Source of the DNA: Candidatus Altimarinota bacterium
GTDB taxonomy: Bacteria; Patescibacteriota; Gracilibacteria; JANQMV01
Direction: 5' to 3'
Length of the DNA: 64,000 nt
Assembly: GCA_028279865.1 (NCBI GenBank)
Contig: JANQMV010000053.1
Coordinates: forward strand, 1-64,000
Shown: piece by piece, positions 36,964-47,567 of the stretch
How the letters are laid out: the number at the start of each line of letters is the position of its first letter
How positions within the stretch are numbered: the stretch's first letter is position 1
Made by a program: the position numbers and the translations under genes
Notes under the pieces: generated by a model
Told to the model about the DNA's origin: nothing
The model's database searches: none
The model's input: the letters and a program-made list of their open reading frames with translations, nothing else

Positions 36964-37491
36964 TTAATTACGCAAACGTGCCCACTCGATCTTCAAAATC
37001 GACATTACATAAGCATCATGACGCCTTCCTTTAATTTCATATTTACTACGTAAAAGACCCTCTTCTACAAAACCGACTCTTTTATAGGCTTGTCTAAGTT
37101 TCAAATTATTTTCTATCACCTCCACTTGCAGTCTCAGTAGACCCAAATCAGCAAAAACATACTCCAGAAGCATGTTGAGAACTTTTTTAAAAACTTTCGG
37201 ATCATTACAGATTTCTCCATCATCAAAAGTCACAATCAACTCAGACGAATTGTGCTCCTGGCTAATTTTTTGAATAATAATAGTACCTATTTTTGTCCCC
37301 GGAGAACAATCACACTCAACCATCCAAATACGATGATACTCATCAACTTTAGTCAACTTTTTCGTAAGAGCACTGACCAAAAAATCCGAAACCAAAAAAC
37401 CTTGAGAACTACTGGCAACAAGTTCAACCAAGCGCTTTTGATCCTTTGCTTCATAAGGAAGCATTTTGAGTTTTCCTCCTTTGTATTTCAT
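36964..37491 (-). CDS. GNAT family (RimJ/RimL-like) N-acetyltransferase
   Basis: 'LGLLRLQVEVIENNLKLRQAYKRVGFVEEGLLRSKYEIKGRRHDAYVMSIL'. Confidence 0.85.
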   Translation of the reverse strand: MKYKGGKLKMLPYEAKDQKRLVELVASSSQGFLVSDFLVSALTKKLTKVDEYHRIWMVECDCSPGTKIGTIIIQKISQEHNSSELIVTFDDGEICNDPKVFKKVLNMLLEYVFADLGLLRLQVEVIENNLKLRQAYKRVGFVEEGLLRSKYEIKGRRHDAYVMSILKIEWARLRN

Positions 37492-37661
37492 AAAATTATA
37501 AATTAAATCTTTATTTCTGTTGTTGTTCCTTCCCTTTTAAAGCAAATTAGCTGGGACACTCCTTACTTAAAGCAAACAAAATCCTCGTGGCTGATTAAAG
37601 CACTTTTTCCTCTCTCGAGATCCCCTCGAAGGAGAAAAGTTTAAAGCCTAAAACCTAACCC

Positions 37662-38213
37662 CTAACTCCCATTTCCCACCGAAACCTTGGCAGGACGGAT
37701 GACCTTACCCTTCATGGTATACCCTTTTTCTAATTCTTGAACAATTATACCACTTTCACCCTCACAATGCAACATAGCTTCATGTAAGTTCGGATCACAT
37801 TTTTCTCCTACGGATTTGATTTCTTCGACACCTTGTTTTTCCAAAATCCCTTTAAACTGTTTGTAAATTTGTGAGATACCATCAAACCATTCTTTTGATT
37901 CATCTTTAGGTTTGTGCTGCATTGCTCTTTCGAAATTATCCACAATCGGTAAGATTTCCAAGACAAGATTTGTATTTGCAAAGGAAATTAATTTTTTTTG
38001 CTCTTCCTCTGTCCTACGCTTAAAATTCTGTAAGTCAGCCACCGCTCTTTTACAAGTATCTTTTAATTCCTCAACCTGAGCTTCTGCTGCGGTTACTTTT
38101 TTTTCCAATTCAAGTACAGCTTTGTTTTTTTTGGAATGATTTTTTTTTGCAGTTTTTACTTTTGAAAACAAAGAGGTTTTCTTTTCCGCCTGTTTTTTAT
38201 CTTTCTTCGTCAT
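37662..38213 (-). CDS. grpE: Nucleotide exchange factor GrpE
   Basis: 'RAVADLQNFKRRTEEEQKKLISFANTNLVLEILPIVDNFERAM...VIRPAKVSVG'; start set at internal ATG 'MTKKDKKQ'. Confidence 0.92.
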   Translation of the reverse strand: MTKKDKKQAEKKTSLFSKVKTAKKNHSKKNKAVLELEKKVTAAEAQVEELKDTCKRAVADLQNFKRRTEEEQKKLISFANTNLVLEILPIVDNFERAMQHKPKDESKEWFDGISQIYKQFKGILEKQGVEEIKSVGEKCDPNLHEAMLHCEGESGIIVQELEKGYTMKGKVIRPAKVSVGNGS

Positions 38214-38301
38214 AAATATTTTAATTAATAATCTGGCTATTTTAACAGAATCCTCAATAAATCTTAAGATCTTAGCCGTTTGTTTGAATGAAAGTCTTTG
38301 A

Positions 38302-39378
38302 TTACTTCGCCATGCTGCCTTCCCCTTCTGCAAGTTGAGCGGCTTGATCTTCTACTGCTAATTTTTCAACAATGTCAGCCAGATTGCCTTCCATAATTCC
38401 ATTGATGTTATTCCAGCTCTGTTGAATACGATGGTCAGTCACTCGGTCTTGGGGGAAATTGTATGTGCGAATTTTTTCGCTTCGATCTCCTGTGCCGACT
38501 TGTGCTAAACGCTTTGCTCCAATTTCTTTTTGCCTTTTCTCCTCTTCAAACGCATAGAGTTTTGCACGCAAGACATTCATTGCTTTGGCGCGATTCTTGA
38601 TTTGGCTTCTCTCGTCCTGGCAAGTCACTACGACACCACTTGGTTTATGCGTGATACGTACCGCAGAATCTGTCGTATTAACATGCTGTCCACCAGCTCC
38701 TTGGGCTCGATAGGTGTCTATTTCGAGGTCTTCCTGACGAATTTCTATGTCAATATCATCATCTACTTGAGGCAACACAGCAACTGTAACTGTGGAAGTA
38801 TGAATCCTGCCTTGGCTTTCTGTCACAGGGATGCGCTGTACTCGATGTACGCCGCTTTCGTATTTAAATTTTGAATAAGCACCCAAACCTTTAATTTCAA
38901 AAGAAATTTCCTTGATTCCGCCTGATTCTGCATCGTGTTTTGAAATTAAAGCTGTTTTAAAGCCAATCGACTCGGCAAAACGCATATACGCTCTGCCCAA
39001 CTCGCCGCCAAACAAAGCAGCCTCATCCCCACCCGCACCAGCTCTGATCTCGATAATAATATCTTTATCGTCATTTGGGTCTTTTGGAATCAAGGCAACG
39101 GTTAATTCTTCTTCCAGTCTTGTTTTGTCAGCTTTCGCCAGTTCTAATTCCTCTTTTGCCAGATCTTTCATTTCCGGGTCAGAAATCATTTCTTCTGCTT
39201 CTTCAATCCGCTGTTCTGCATTTTGGAGGTTTTTGTAAATATCAACGATAGGGTTTATTTCTGCCAATCGCTGGTTCATCTTTTTGTATTTTTTGATATC
39301 TTTAAGTACATCAGGATCCATCAATTTTTCGTTGATCTGGCTAATTTCCTGTTCTAGTTTTTGCAGTTTTTGATCCAT
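38302..39378 (-). CDS. prfA: Peptide chain release factor 1 (reads UAA/UAG)
   Basis: '[15 protein letters not shown]', '[22 protein letters not shown]', '[12 protein letters not shown]'. Confidence 0.97.
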   Translation of the reverse strand: MDQKLQKLEQEISQINEKLMDPDVLKDIKKYKKMNQRLAEINPIVDIYKNLQNAEQRIEEAEEMISDPEMKDLAKEELELAKADKTRLEEELTVALIPKDPNDDKDIIIEIRAGAGGDEAALFGGELGRAYMRFAESIGFKTALISKHDAESGGIKEISFEIKGLGAYSKFKYESGVHRVQRIPVTESQGRIHTSTVTVAVLPQVDDDIDIEIRQEDLEIDTYRAQGAGGQHVNTTDSAVRITHKPSGVVVTCQDERSQIKNRAKAMNVLRAKLYAFEEEKRQKEIGAKRLAQVGTGDRSEKIRTYNFPQDRVTDHRIQQSWNNINGIMEGNLADIVEKLAVEDQAAQLAEGEGSMAK

Positions 39379-39615
39379 ATTTTCATAAAAACATCAGTCT
39401 TTTTGACTATAACAAAACCTTCGTTTAATTCAAGATATTTTTGAAAAGAGTTAAGAAATAAGCAGCTTTTGGATTAACTTAGAAGCAAAAAATCTTTTTA
39501 ACATTTTTGAAACTTTGTCAATCGTTTTTTCTTGTTTAAAAGGTCGAATTCTTTGTAAAATTCAGGAGAAAGGGTTTGCAATTGGCAAAAATCAAAAAAC
39601 AGAAACAAAATAAAA

Positions 39616-41514
39616 ATGCAGAAGTTAAGCAGTATTCAAAATTTGTATTCAAATGCTTCTTTTTTAAAAGAAAGTTTTTTGTTTGCAAAAGTTGCGGAAA
39701 ATGTCTTTCTTTTTGCGAAAGCAGCTTGCGAAAGATCTGGCGAAACAGAAGAACTAAAACAGTGTATTGAAGGAAAGCTGAGAGAGATAGAAACTTTTGT
39801 TAGAGAAAAAATTGCAAATGTGCTTTTAAAGGAATTAGGTCTTTTCGAGACAGATTTTAAGAATCATTTAAGTGAAAAAAGCGAAAAGGATTTTTTAGAC
39901 GAAGCTATTTTACAAAAGATCAACTCCATCAGATTTATGTTTGGGGAAGAGATAGGAGAAAAAGAAATAAGCGATTTTACAAGAAAATTTGATTTTACCA
40001 CCTCTGTTCCTGAGTCAAGATCTTCGAGTGTCACCCAACTCAGAAATTTTTTCATAACAACTCTCAGAGATATTTTTGAGAATAAAGAATGCAATAATGG
40101 TTTTATACATCAGCTTAATAACAATTTGTCTCCAATTTTTACAAAAAGTGGAAAACTCTTTAATTTAAAGCCTATAAAAACATTGGGCAACTTGACCGCA
40201 GTAATAGAAAATGCTTCTGAGCTAATTTTATCAGGTAAAATAAAAATAGAAAACCTACCTCCAATTAATGGAGATCCTACAGATATTTTAAGATATGGTT
40301 CCTTGGTGAAAGTCCTTAATTTAATAGCAAAACTCAAAAAAGAACCTCAAAATAAAGAAGCTTTAACTTCTCTAGAAAAATCACTAATAGAAATAAACTG
40401 CTACAGCGATTGCACTGAACAAGAGTTAAAAGCTCTGGAAGATGCAGAAGAACTTATCATCCAGACAAAAAGCGAACAAATGCCAGAAACAGGTGAAACT
40501 CCTGAATTTTTAAGGATCAACCTGCAGGCGAAATTAATTGATTTACACAATTTTGTAGAGAGAGAAATAAAATTGAAAATTGAAGAATTTATAAAAGAAA
40601 TTGAAGACATTACAAAAAAAGCAGATTGCAAGAAAAAAATTGTCAACAAAGCAGTCCAAAAAATAAACTCTGAAATGCAAAGAATTCAAGGACTTTTAGC
40701 AATTAAAATCCCTCTTTCTATCCCTCCGAACAAGGAAAATCCCTTGGAAAGAAAGCAATTTTTTCTAGAGAATGCTATTGATCCTTGTGTCACGATTACA
40801 CACCTTATTAATAATAATTTTTCTACCTTATTTGGAGTTTTAGCAAGCATTGCCCCAAAAGGTGTTCAGGAATTACAAGCATCATATAATGCAGGTTTCG
40901 GACTAAAAATAAATCAAATTCGTAAATTTGCAGCAGCATATTCCGACCATGAGCAAAAATTATTAGCAGGAGAGGGAAAGATTACAGAAGGACCTTTTGT
41001 AAGTGAAATTTTTACCGGATACAACTCCGAAGCAGAAGTCAGAAAAATCAACCAACTTATTCAGTTTCTTTCTAAAAAAGATGAGACGCTAAACGCGATC
41101 CCGACAGAGAAGCTGATCTCTATGATGCAAACGCTACAAAGAGAGCTAGATTTTGAACGCAGGAAAAAATTTAAAGATTCCACTCAGAAAGAAACACAAG
41201 AAACGATTGAACAAATTGAAGCAATTCTAGAAGGCAGAGAAATTATAGAAGCTTACAACAGCATCAGTGAAATAAACTTTACAGCAGAAAACCTTTTAGA
41301 GAACTTAAACGATACTCAAATTGAAGCTATAAACTACTTAACTCAAGACTACGAAAAAGCAAAAGCAAATCTTTCTGAAGAAGAGAAAGATGATCTGGTA
41401 GAAAAGATGGAGGCTTTAAAAAAAGCTATCGAAGGATTAGACGAGAAGGAACTCAAAGAAGCAAAAGAAAAAGAGCCTTTCCTTTTACTTTTAAATTTAA
41501 ATGAAGCTGCTTAG
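39616..41514 (+). CDS. Hypothetical helical protein, 632 aa, with two H-box-like motifs
   Basis: Long ORF, TAG stop; 'GFIHQLNNNLSPIF' and 'ITHLINNNFSTLFGVL'. Confidence 0.75.
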   Translation: MQKLSSIQNLYSNASFLKESFLFAKVAENVFLFAKAACERSGETEELKQCIEGKLREIETFVREKIANVLLKELGLFETDFKNHLSEKSEKDFLDEAILQKINSIRFMFGEEIGEKEISDFTRKFDFTTSVPESRSSSVTQLRNFFITTLRDIFENKECNNGFIHQLNNNLSPIFTKSGKLFNLKPIKTLGNLTAVIENASELILSGKIKIENLPPINGDPTDILRYGSLVKVLNLIAKLKKEPQNKEALTSLEKSLIEINCYSDCTEQELKALEDAEELIIQTKSEQMPETGETPEFLRINLQAKLIDLHNFVEREIKLKIEEFIKEIEDITKKADCKKKIVNKAVQKINSEMQRIQGLLAIKIPLSIPPNKENPLERKQFFLENAIDPCVTITHLINNNFSTLFGVLASIAPKGVQELQASYNAGFGLKINQIRKFAAAYSDHEQKLLAGEGKITEGPFVSEIFTGYNSEAEVRKINQLIQFLSKKDETLNAIPTEKLISMMQTLQRELDFERRKKFKDSTQKETQETIEQIEAILEGREIIEAYNSISEINFTAENLLENLNDTQIEAINYLTQDYEKAKANLSEEEKDDLVEKMEALKKAIEGLDEKELKEAKEKEPFLLLLNLNEAA

Positions 41515-41757
41515 CTAGCTTTATCCAGTTCTGCGTCTTTCAAAAACTTTTTTAAATTTTTTCTATTTATTTGGGTGGATTTTCAGAACATTTTTCAAAT
41601 TTTTTGAGGCGATCAAAGTTTTCTAGAGGGTCCCTTTTCTGGTGTTTCTCGGGAGAAGATTTCCAGCATGGATAAAAAATTAATTTCAAATTCACGAAAT
41701 TATACAATAAAAAATCAATAAAGTCAAACAAAGAGGTAAATTTTGTCGAACTAAAAC

Positions 41758-42603
41758 CTAGGCAAAAACAATTGTACGATTTTTGTAGACAATAATTTTG
41801 TTTCTTACATGTTTTTTAATCGCAAAGGCAAAAACCTCTTTTTCCGACTCACGTCCCATTGTTTTTAGATTTTCCACCTTGTGAGCATGATGAATCCTAC
41901 GCGTGGTTTGTTCTATGATGGGACCTTGGTCAAGCTCCGGAGTTACATAGTGAGAAGTCGCTCCAATCAGCTTCACTCCCCTCTCATAAGCCTCATCATA
42001 AGGTCTGGCTCCTACAAAGGAAGGTAAAAAAGAATGATGTACATTGATTATTTTTTGACCGGTTTTTCGAATAAATTCCGCAGAAAGTACCTTCATATAC
42101 CTTGCCAAAGCTAATAAATCCGTAGGGTGTTTTTTTATTATTTCCAACTGCTCCGCTTCGTGTTCAAAGTTTAGCCCTTCTTTTGTCGCTATAAAAAAGA
42201 AAGGAATTCCTAAATTTTCCACATAACTTCGGCAATCTTCAAAATTACTGATTACAAAAGGAATTTCCACATTCAATTCTCCTGTTTGCTGACGCACCAG
42301 AATATCCATCAAGCAATAAGGATCTTTGGAACAGAACAAACCCAAACGTTTTTTACGATTGTTAAAATCAACATTCAGATTCATTGAAAACTTTTTTTGG
42401 ATAGGTTGAATTTTCCGGATGAAATCTTCTGGTCTTATTTTAAAATCTGCTATATCCCATTCAACCCGCATAAAAAACATATCATCTTCAATATGCTGCT
42501 CTATAGTGACCAGATTTGCATTATTTTGATAAAGAAAACCCGTAATTGTGTGTACCAGTCCCTTCGTATCCGGACACGCAATTAGTAAATTTGCTATTTG
42601 CAT
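41758..42603 (-). CDS. purU: Formyltetrahydrofolate deformylase
   Basis: N-terminal ACT-like region and 'INVHHSFLPSFVGARPYDEAYERGVKLIGATSHYVTPELDQGPIIEQ'. Confidence 0.95.
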   Translation of the reverse strand: MQIANLLIACPDTKGLVHTITGFLYQNNANLVTIEQHIEDDMFFMRVEWDIADFKIRPEDFIRKIQPIQKKFSMNLNVDFNNRKKRLGLFCSKDPYCLMDILVRQQTGELNVEIPFVISNFEDCRSYVENLGIPFFFIATKEGLNFEHEAEQLEIIKKHPTDLLALARYMKVLSAEFIRKTGQKIINVHHSFLPSFVGARPYDEAYERGVKLIGATSHYVTPELDQGPIIEQTTRRIHHAHKVENLKTMGRESEKEVFAFAIKKHVRNKIIVYKNRTIVFA

Positions 42604-42676
42604 ACTTCAGTTTGAAAAAATATAAAGCTCCCTCCGGAAAAATACAGAAGGTGTTTTTCGTAAATTTATTTTTCTA

Positions 42677-43915
42677 TTACTTCAACCTGCCCCGATAGTC
42701 TTCTACAAAAATTGAAACAATTTTTGCAAGAGGAACCGCAATAATCATTCCCAAAATCCCCAAAAATTGCCAACCAATCAACATTGCAATAATAACAATA
42801 ATTGGGTTTATCCCCACACTTTTACTCATGATCAAAGGAACCAAGACATTTCCTTCAACAGTTTGAATAATTATATAAACAACAATTAAAAGCAAAAAAG
42901 TGGTCATACCTTGATTAATCGCAATTAAAGCAGCTGAAGCAAAAGTTACGATAGGACCAAGATAAGGTACAAATTCTGAAATACCGGAGATTAAAGCCAA
43001 AGTTGTTGCATATTTAATTCCCAAAACTTTAAAGGCTACAAAAGTAATAATCCCCATTGAAATACTCAAAAGTAGCTGCCCTCGAATCCAGTCTCCGATT
43101 TTTTCTTGGATTGTGTGGATTTTTTTTGATAAATATCCGCCATGTCTTGAAGGAAAAAGAGATAAAAAGAAAGTATGTAAATTCTGCTTATCAATTACAA
43201 TAAAAAAAGTAATAAACAACACCATCACCATATTGAGCAAACCTGCGGAAATCGCCATAATTGCGCCAAATGCATTGCCGGTCCAATCACCTAATTTCGC
43301 ACCGAGATTTTCTAAAGCTGTCTGTAAACTAGCAACAATTTGTTCTCTATCCACAGCAGACAAAAGGTCATTTGCCAAAGGCATCCATTTATCCGCAAAA
43401 GGTAAATTGGCATTTTCACCGTTAAACAAAGTGTTCACATAAACACCAATATTACTGGCAATTTCTTTAACCTGCTCAATGATAATCGGAACAAGAGATC
43501 CCACTAAAACAATAAGAAGTGCCAATACTAGTAAATAACAAATAATTAGTCCGATCGAGCGCGGAACTCCTTTCCTTTCAAAAAAATCAACCCCGGGATT
43601 AAAGACACTCGCCAAAAACAAAGAAACAAAGAAAATCAGGAGAATATTCTTAATTAAATACAACAAATAGACCAAAACTAAAATCCCGATAATCGCAAAA
43701 GTACTCTTAACAACACTATTCACAGAAAGATCCACGACCATACGCTCGGTTTTTTTACCTTCCATGGGAGATTTTGCCTCAATTTCACTGAGTTCATTTT
43801 CCTCTTCTTTAATGCGTTTTTTTAAGCTATTAACCTTGTTTTGAAAAACTTTAAAAGTTTTTGAAACTCCATCAATTAAATTTGTCGATTTTTTAATAAT
43901 TTTTTTAAACTGCAT
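42677..43915 (-). CDS. AI-2E family transporter (multi-TM)
   Basis: 'PRSIGLIICYLLVLALLIVLVGSLVPIIIEQ...GISEFVPYLGPIVTFASAALIAI...GWQFLGILGMIIAVPL'. Confidence 0.9.
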   Translation of the reverse strand: MQFKKIIKKSTNLIDGVSKTFKVFQNKVNSLKKRIKEEENELSEIEAKSPMEGKKTERMVVDLSVNSVVKSTFAIIGILVLVYLLYLIKNILLIFFVSLFLASVFNPGVDFFERKGVPRSIGLIICYLLVLALLIVLVGSLVPIIIEQVKEIASNIGVYVNTLFNGENANLPFADKWMPLANDLLSAVDREQIVASLQTALENLGAKLGDWTGNAFGAIMAISAGLLNMVMVLFITFFIVIDKQNLHTFFLSLFPSRHGGYLSKKIHTIQEKIGDWIRGQLLLSISMGIITFVAFKVLGIKYATTLALISGISEFVPYLGPIVTFASAALIAINQGMTTFLLLIVVYIIIQTVEGNVLVPLIMSKSVGINPIIVIIAMLIGWQFLGILGMIIAVPLAKIVSIFVEDYRGRLK

Positions 43916-43961
43916 CTTAAAACTTAATTTAAAAAATAGATTGTTTTGAATTTTGAAAAAT

Positions 43962-44324
43962 CTAGATGGTTACCAGAGAAACAACGGTAGTCACAATAAT
44001 CCAAGCAAGACCGGTGATAACAAGTCCGATAATGGCATTTTTAATAGTTTCCTTACCCGCTTCCTTATCCTCTGAAATTCCGCTAAAGACATACTTAAAC
44101 CCTCCAATCATAATAAAAATCACCGCAATTGTCCCTGCCAAGGCAACTATCGCTTCAATCAGATAAGAAATATAATGAGGAATACAGGAAAAAGATATTT
44201 CTCCCGTTTGGAAATCACATCCCTTTTCTTTCAAGGTATTTCCAGACGGAATAAGAGTAAAATCGGCAAAAAGCTGAGGAACGTATAAAAAGTAAAAAAA
44301 CAGTAGAGATATTATTTTTTTCAT
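43962..44324 (-). CDS. Small two-TM secreted/membrane protein of TrbC/VirB2-pilin-like type
   Basis: Signal peptide, 'VALAGTIAVIFIMIGGFKYVFSGISEDKEAGKETIKNAIIGLVITGLAWIIVTTV'. Confidence 0.75.
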   Translation of the reverse strand: MKKIISLLFFYFLYVPQLFADFTLIPSGNTLKEKGCDFQTGEISFSCIPHYISYLIEAIVALAGTIAVIFIMIGGFKYVFSGISEDKEAGKETIKNAIIGLVITGLAWIIVTTVVSLVTI

Positions 44325-44471
44325 ATTTGTATTTTTTTTTAACTACGCTGATTTTAAATTAATATAAGAATAATATCAAATTTTTTCCTTTTTTCAGTCA
44401 TTCTAGCTTGACCAAAATCCGTCATTTTATGTTATCCTTCTTCAAGCGTAAATTTTTAACAAAAAAGTATT

Positions 44472-45455
44472 TTGAATTTTAAGTGGAAAAAGCAAAAGAA
44501 ACCCTATATTTGTCTTGCTCCTATGGCTGGATATAGTGACAGTGCCTTTCGTCAAATTATCAAAGAAATTGCGCCGGAAACAATCACGTTTTCAGAAATG
44601 GTTAGCAGCGACGGTCTGCGCTATAATTCAAAGACAAATAAAAATTTAATGCAGTACAAAGAGATCGAAAGACCTTTTATTGTACAACTTTTTGGTAAAG
44701 TTCCCGAGCATTTTTCAATTGCAGCCAAAATTGTCGAAGAAATGGGAGCAGACGGAATAGATATAAATATGGGATGCCCTGCGCATAAAGTTATTAAGTC
44801 AAATCACGGAGCGGCTTTAATCAAGAATCCTCTTCTCGCCCAAGAAATCACTCAGGCAACCTCAGAAGCCACCAAACTTCCGGTTTCTGTCAAGACTAGG
44901 CTAGGCTGGGAGAATGAGGGGACTTTGGTTGATTTTTGTAAAGGTATTGAAAAAGCAGGTGCTAAAGCTATGACTATTCATGGCAGAACTTACAAACAAG
45001 CGTTTACAGGTAGTGCCAATTGGGAGCCAATTTATCAATTAAAAAAAGAGCTTCAAATTCCAGTCATCGGTAACGGGGATATTGGTTCGATAGAAAATGC
45101 GGAAGAAAAACTAAAAAACTTGGATGGTCTTATGGTCGGAAGGGCAACTTTTGGTAATCCGTGGGTTATAAGAGAATTAACAGAATATTTCTATCATGAT
45201 CAAGCTCCTGAAAAAAGAGCTAAAATTCAGTCCAAAGAATTTACAAGCTACTGGATCAAATATCATAAACCGACCATTCTCAAACATTGTGAGTCTGCTG
45301 TTGAAATGAAAGGCGAAAGGATTGCGATGAATGAAATGCGTAAACATCTGGCAATGTATGTAAAAGGCTTGCCCAATGCAAGTGAATTACGTAAAAAGCT
45401 TGTCTTGGTAAACAGTTTGAAAGAAGTAAAAACAATTTTTCAAAAAATCATCTAA
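44472..45455 (+). CDS. dus: tRNA-dihydrouridine synthase
   Basis: 'LAPMAGYSDSAFR', 'GIDINMGCPAHKV', 'TIHGRTYKQAFTG', 'VIGNGDI'; TTG start. Confidence 0.94.
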   Translation: MNFKWKKQKKPYICLAPMAGYSDSAFRQIIKEIAPETITFSEMVSSDGLRYNSKTNKNLMQYKEIERPFIVQLFGKVPEHFSIAAKIVEEMGADGIDINMGCPAHKVIKSNHGAALIKNPLLAQEITQATSEATKLPVSVKTRLGWENEGTLVDFCKGIEKAGAKAMTIHGRTYKQAFTGSANWEPIYQLKKELQIPVIGNGDIGSIENAEEKLKNLDGLMVGRATFGNPWVIRELTEYFYHDQAPEKRAKIQSKEFTSYWIKYHKPTILKHCESAVEMKGERIAMNEMRKHLAMYVKGLPNASELRKKLVLVNSLKEVKTIFQKII

Positions 45456-45524
45456 TTTTTTAGCTTAATTATAAAAAAACTTGAAAATTAGCTATTGCTT
45501 TTTTTTCAATTTTGAAGTAGAATT

Positions 45525-45735
45525 TCTGCACGGTTAGAGACAAATTCTGAAGAACTTTTATTCTAGAGAAAGGGAATCTTGGCTGAAAATTCCTTTATAA
45601 AAAATTTTAGAATACCACTCTGATTTTTACTTACAAATATCTTAAAGTTGCTCCCGCCATACGGGAGAACTTGGGTGGAACCTCTCCCGCTTACGGGAGA
45701 CCCAAGCATGCTTATAAGCATGTTTTTTTTGTGTC
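45525..45735 (+). promoter_or_regulatory. T-box-like leader upstream of thrS
   Basis: Antiterminator cttGGG[TGGAACC]TCTCCCGcttaCGGGAGA-CCCaag with a 7-nt TGGNACC bulge between helices; upstream hairpin ctcccgccatacgggag; GGGAA...GCTGAAAA...TTCC distal stem-I-like element; candidate Thr specifier ACC in 'gaataccact'; hairpin catgctta/taagcatg followed by T8. Confidence 0.85.
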
Positions 45736-45767
45736 TATTAATTTAACATCTAAAATCTAAATTAGTT

Positions 45768-47501
45768 ATGTCAGAACAAAACAAAAATCTCGAAACAATA
45801 CGCCATTCGGCTTCTCATTTACTTGCAGCGGCTGTTGTCGAGATGTTTCCGGAAGCAAAGCTCGGTATCGGTCCTGCCATTGAAAATGGTTTTTACTATG
45901 ATTTTGAATTACCAAGGACTTTAATTCCCGAAGATTTACCACTTTTGGAAAAAAAGATGAAGCACCTAGCAAAACAAAATTTAAAATTTGAATTTTTTGA
46001 AAAGCCCATAGAAGACGCAATTGCCTTTCTCAAAGAGATTAAACAAGATTATAAAATTGAGCTTGTGCAGGAGCTTCAAAAAGAAGGAGAAACAACTGTG
46101 GGATTTTACAAAAATGGAAATTTCGTAGATTTATGTAAAGGACCTCACGTTGAATCAACACTGAAAACAGGTGTTTTCAAACTAACTTCAATCGCAGGTG
46201 CTTACTGGAAAGGAGACGAAAAAAATCCGATGTTACAAAGAATTTATGGTATTGCGTTTGCAAACAAAGGAGACCTGGATAAGCATCTAAAATTTTTAAA
46301 AGAAGCCAAAAAACGCGACCATCGTAAAATAGGTAAAGACTTGGACTTGTTTTCTTTTCAGGAAGAAGGCCCCGGCTTTCCTTTTTGGCATCCAAAAGGA
46401 ACCATTATCTTTGACGAACTGGTAAATTATTGGAAAGAAAAACACAAAGAAGCAGGTTATGAACAAATCAGAACTCCAATCATTTTAAATGAAAAACTGT
46501 GGCATCAATCCGGTCATTGGCAGAATTACCAGGAAAATATGTATTTCACCAAAATTGATGATCGGGATTTTGCTGTAAAACCGATGAATTGTCCGGGAGG
46601 GATTTTAATCTACAAGGCTGGCGCTTATTCTTACCGGGATCTACCCTTGCGTATGGGAGAACTCGGACTTGTACACAGGCACGAACTTAGCGGAGCTTTG
46701 CATGGACTTTTTCGCGTAAGAAGCTTCACTCAGGATGATGCCCATATCTACTGTACTCCCGCTCAGGTTGAGAATGAAATCAAAGCTGTTATTGAGCTGG
46801 CTCAAGACTTTTATAGTTCATTTGGCTTTGAATTTAGGGTTGAGCTTTCGACTCGTCCGGAAAAATCCATTGGTTCGGACGAAATCTGGGAACTTGCTGA
46901 AAAAACATTGGAAAGTGTAATTCAAAAATCAGGTATAAAATTTGATATAAATCCCGGGGACGGAGCTTTTTATGGACCAAAGTTAGATTTTCATCTAAAA
47001 GACACTATCGGTAGAAGCTGGCAGTGCGGAACAGTGCAGCTTGATTTCTCTATGCCGGAAAGATTTGAACTGGAATATAATGAAAAGGATGGAAAAAAAC
47101 ATCGACCGGTAATGCTGCATCGTGTGATTTTTGGTTCTTTAGAAAGGTTTATTGGAATTTTACTTGAACACTTTGCAGGAGTTCTACCTGTCTGGCTCTC
47201 TCCTGTTCAAGCAAGAGTCATTCCTGTAGCTGAAACTCACCAAAAATATGCAAACAAAGTTTTAGAAACGCTGCAAAAAGCAGGAATCCGAGCCGACTTC
47301 GTGGAAGCTACAGAATCCTTAGGCAAAAGAATTCGCTCTGCAGAAATGCAAAAAATTCCTTACATGCTTGTGATCGGAGATAAAGAAGTAGAATCAAAAG
47401 GTGTAACTGTGCGCGACTACAAGACCAAAAAGCAAGAAGCAATCGAAACAAAAATGTTTGTCAAAAAAGTTCAGCAAGAAATTAAAGAAAGAAGTTTGTA
47501 A
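45768..47501 (+). CDS. thrS: Threonyl-tRNA synthetase lacking an N-terminal TGS domain
   Basis: 'RHSASHLLAAAVVEMFPEAKLGIGPAIENGFYYDF', 'KPMNCPGGILIYK', 'HRVIFGSLERFIGILLEH'. Confidence 0.97.
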   Translation: MSEQNKNLETIRHSASHLLAAAVVEMFPEAKLGIGPAIENGFYYDFELPRTLIPEDLPLLEKKMKHLAKQNLKFEFFEKPIEDAIAFLKEIKQDYKIELVQELQKEGETTVGFYKNGNFVDLCKGPHVESTLKTGVFKLTSIAGAYWKGDEKNPMLQRIYGIAFANKGDLDKHLKFLKEAKKRDHRKIGKDLDLFSFQEEGPGFPFWHPKGTIIFDELVNYWKEKHKEAGYEQIRTPIILNEKLWHQSGHWQNYQENMYFTKIDDRDFAVKPMNCPGGILIYKAGAYSYRDLPLRMGELGLVHRHELSGALHGLFRVRSFTQDDAHIYCTPAQVENEIKAVIELAQDFYSSFGFEFRVELSTRPEKSIGSDEIWELAEKTLESVIQKSGIKFDINPGDGAFYGPKLDFHLKDTIGRSWQCGTVQLDFSMPERFELEYNEKDGKKHRPVMLHRVIFGSLERFIGILLEHFAGVLPVWLSPVQARVIPVAETHQKYANKVLETLQKAGIRADFVEATESLGKRIRSAEMQKIPYMLVIGDKEVESKGVTVRDYKTKKQEAIETKMFVKKVQQEIKERSL

Positions 47502-47540
47502 GTTAGTTTATGGTAGTTAGTGAGTAGTTTGTAGTTGTGT

Positions 47541-47567
47541 GGGCACTCCTTGTGGGTGCTCTTTTTA
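47541..47567 (+). terminator. Intrinsic terminator of thrS
   Basis: gggcactccttgtgggtgctcttttta. Confidence 0.65.

Noticed and set aside
37662-38333. Long N-terminal extension of GrpE overlapping prfA
   Set aside because: Upstream residues are not GrpE-like; internal ATG at 38213 gives a sensible start.
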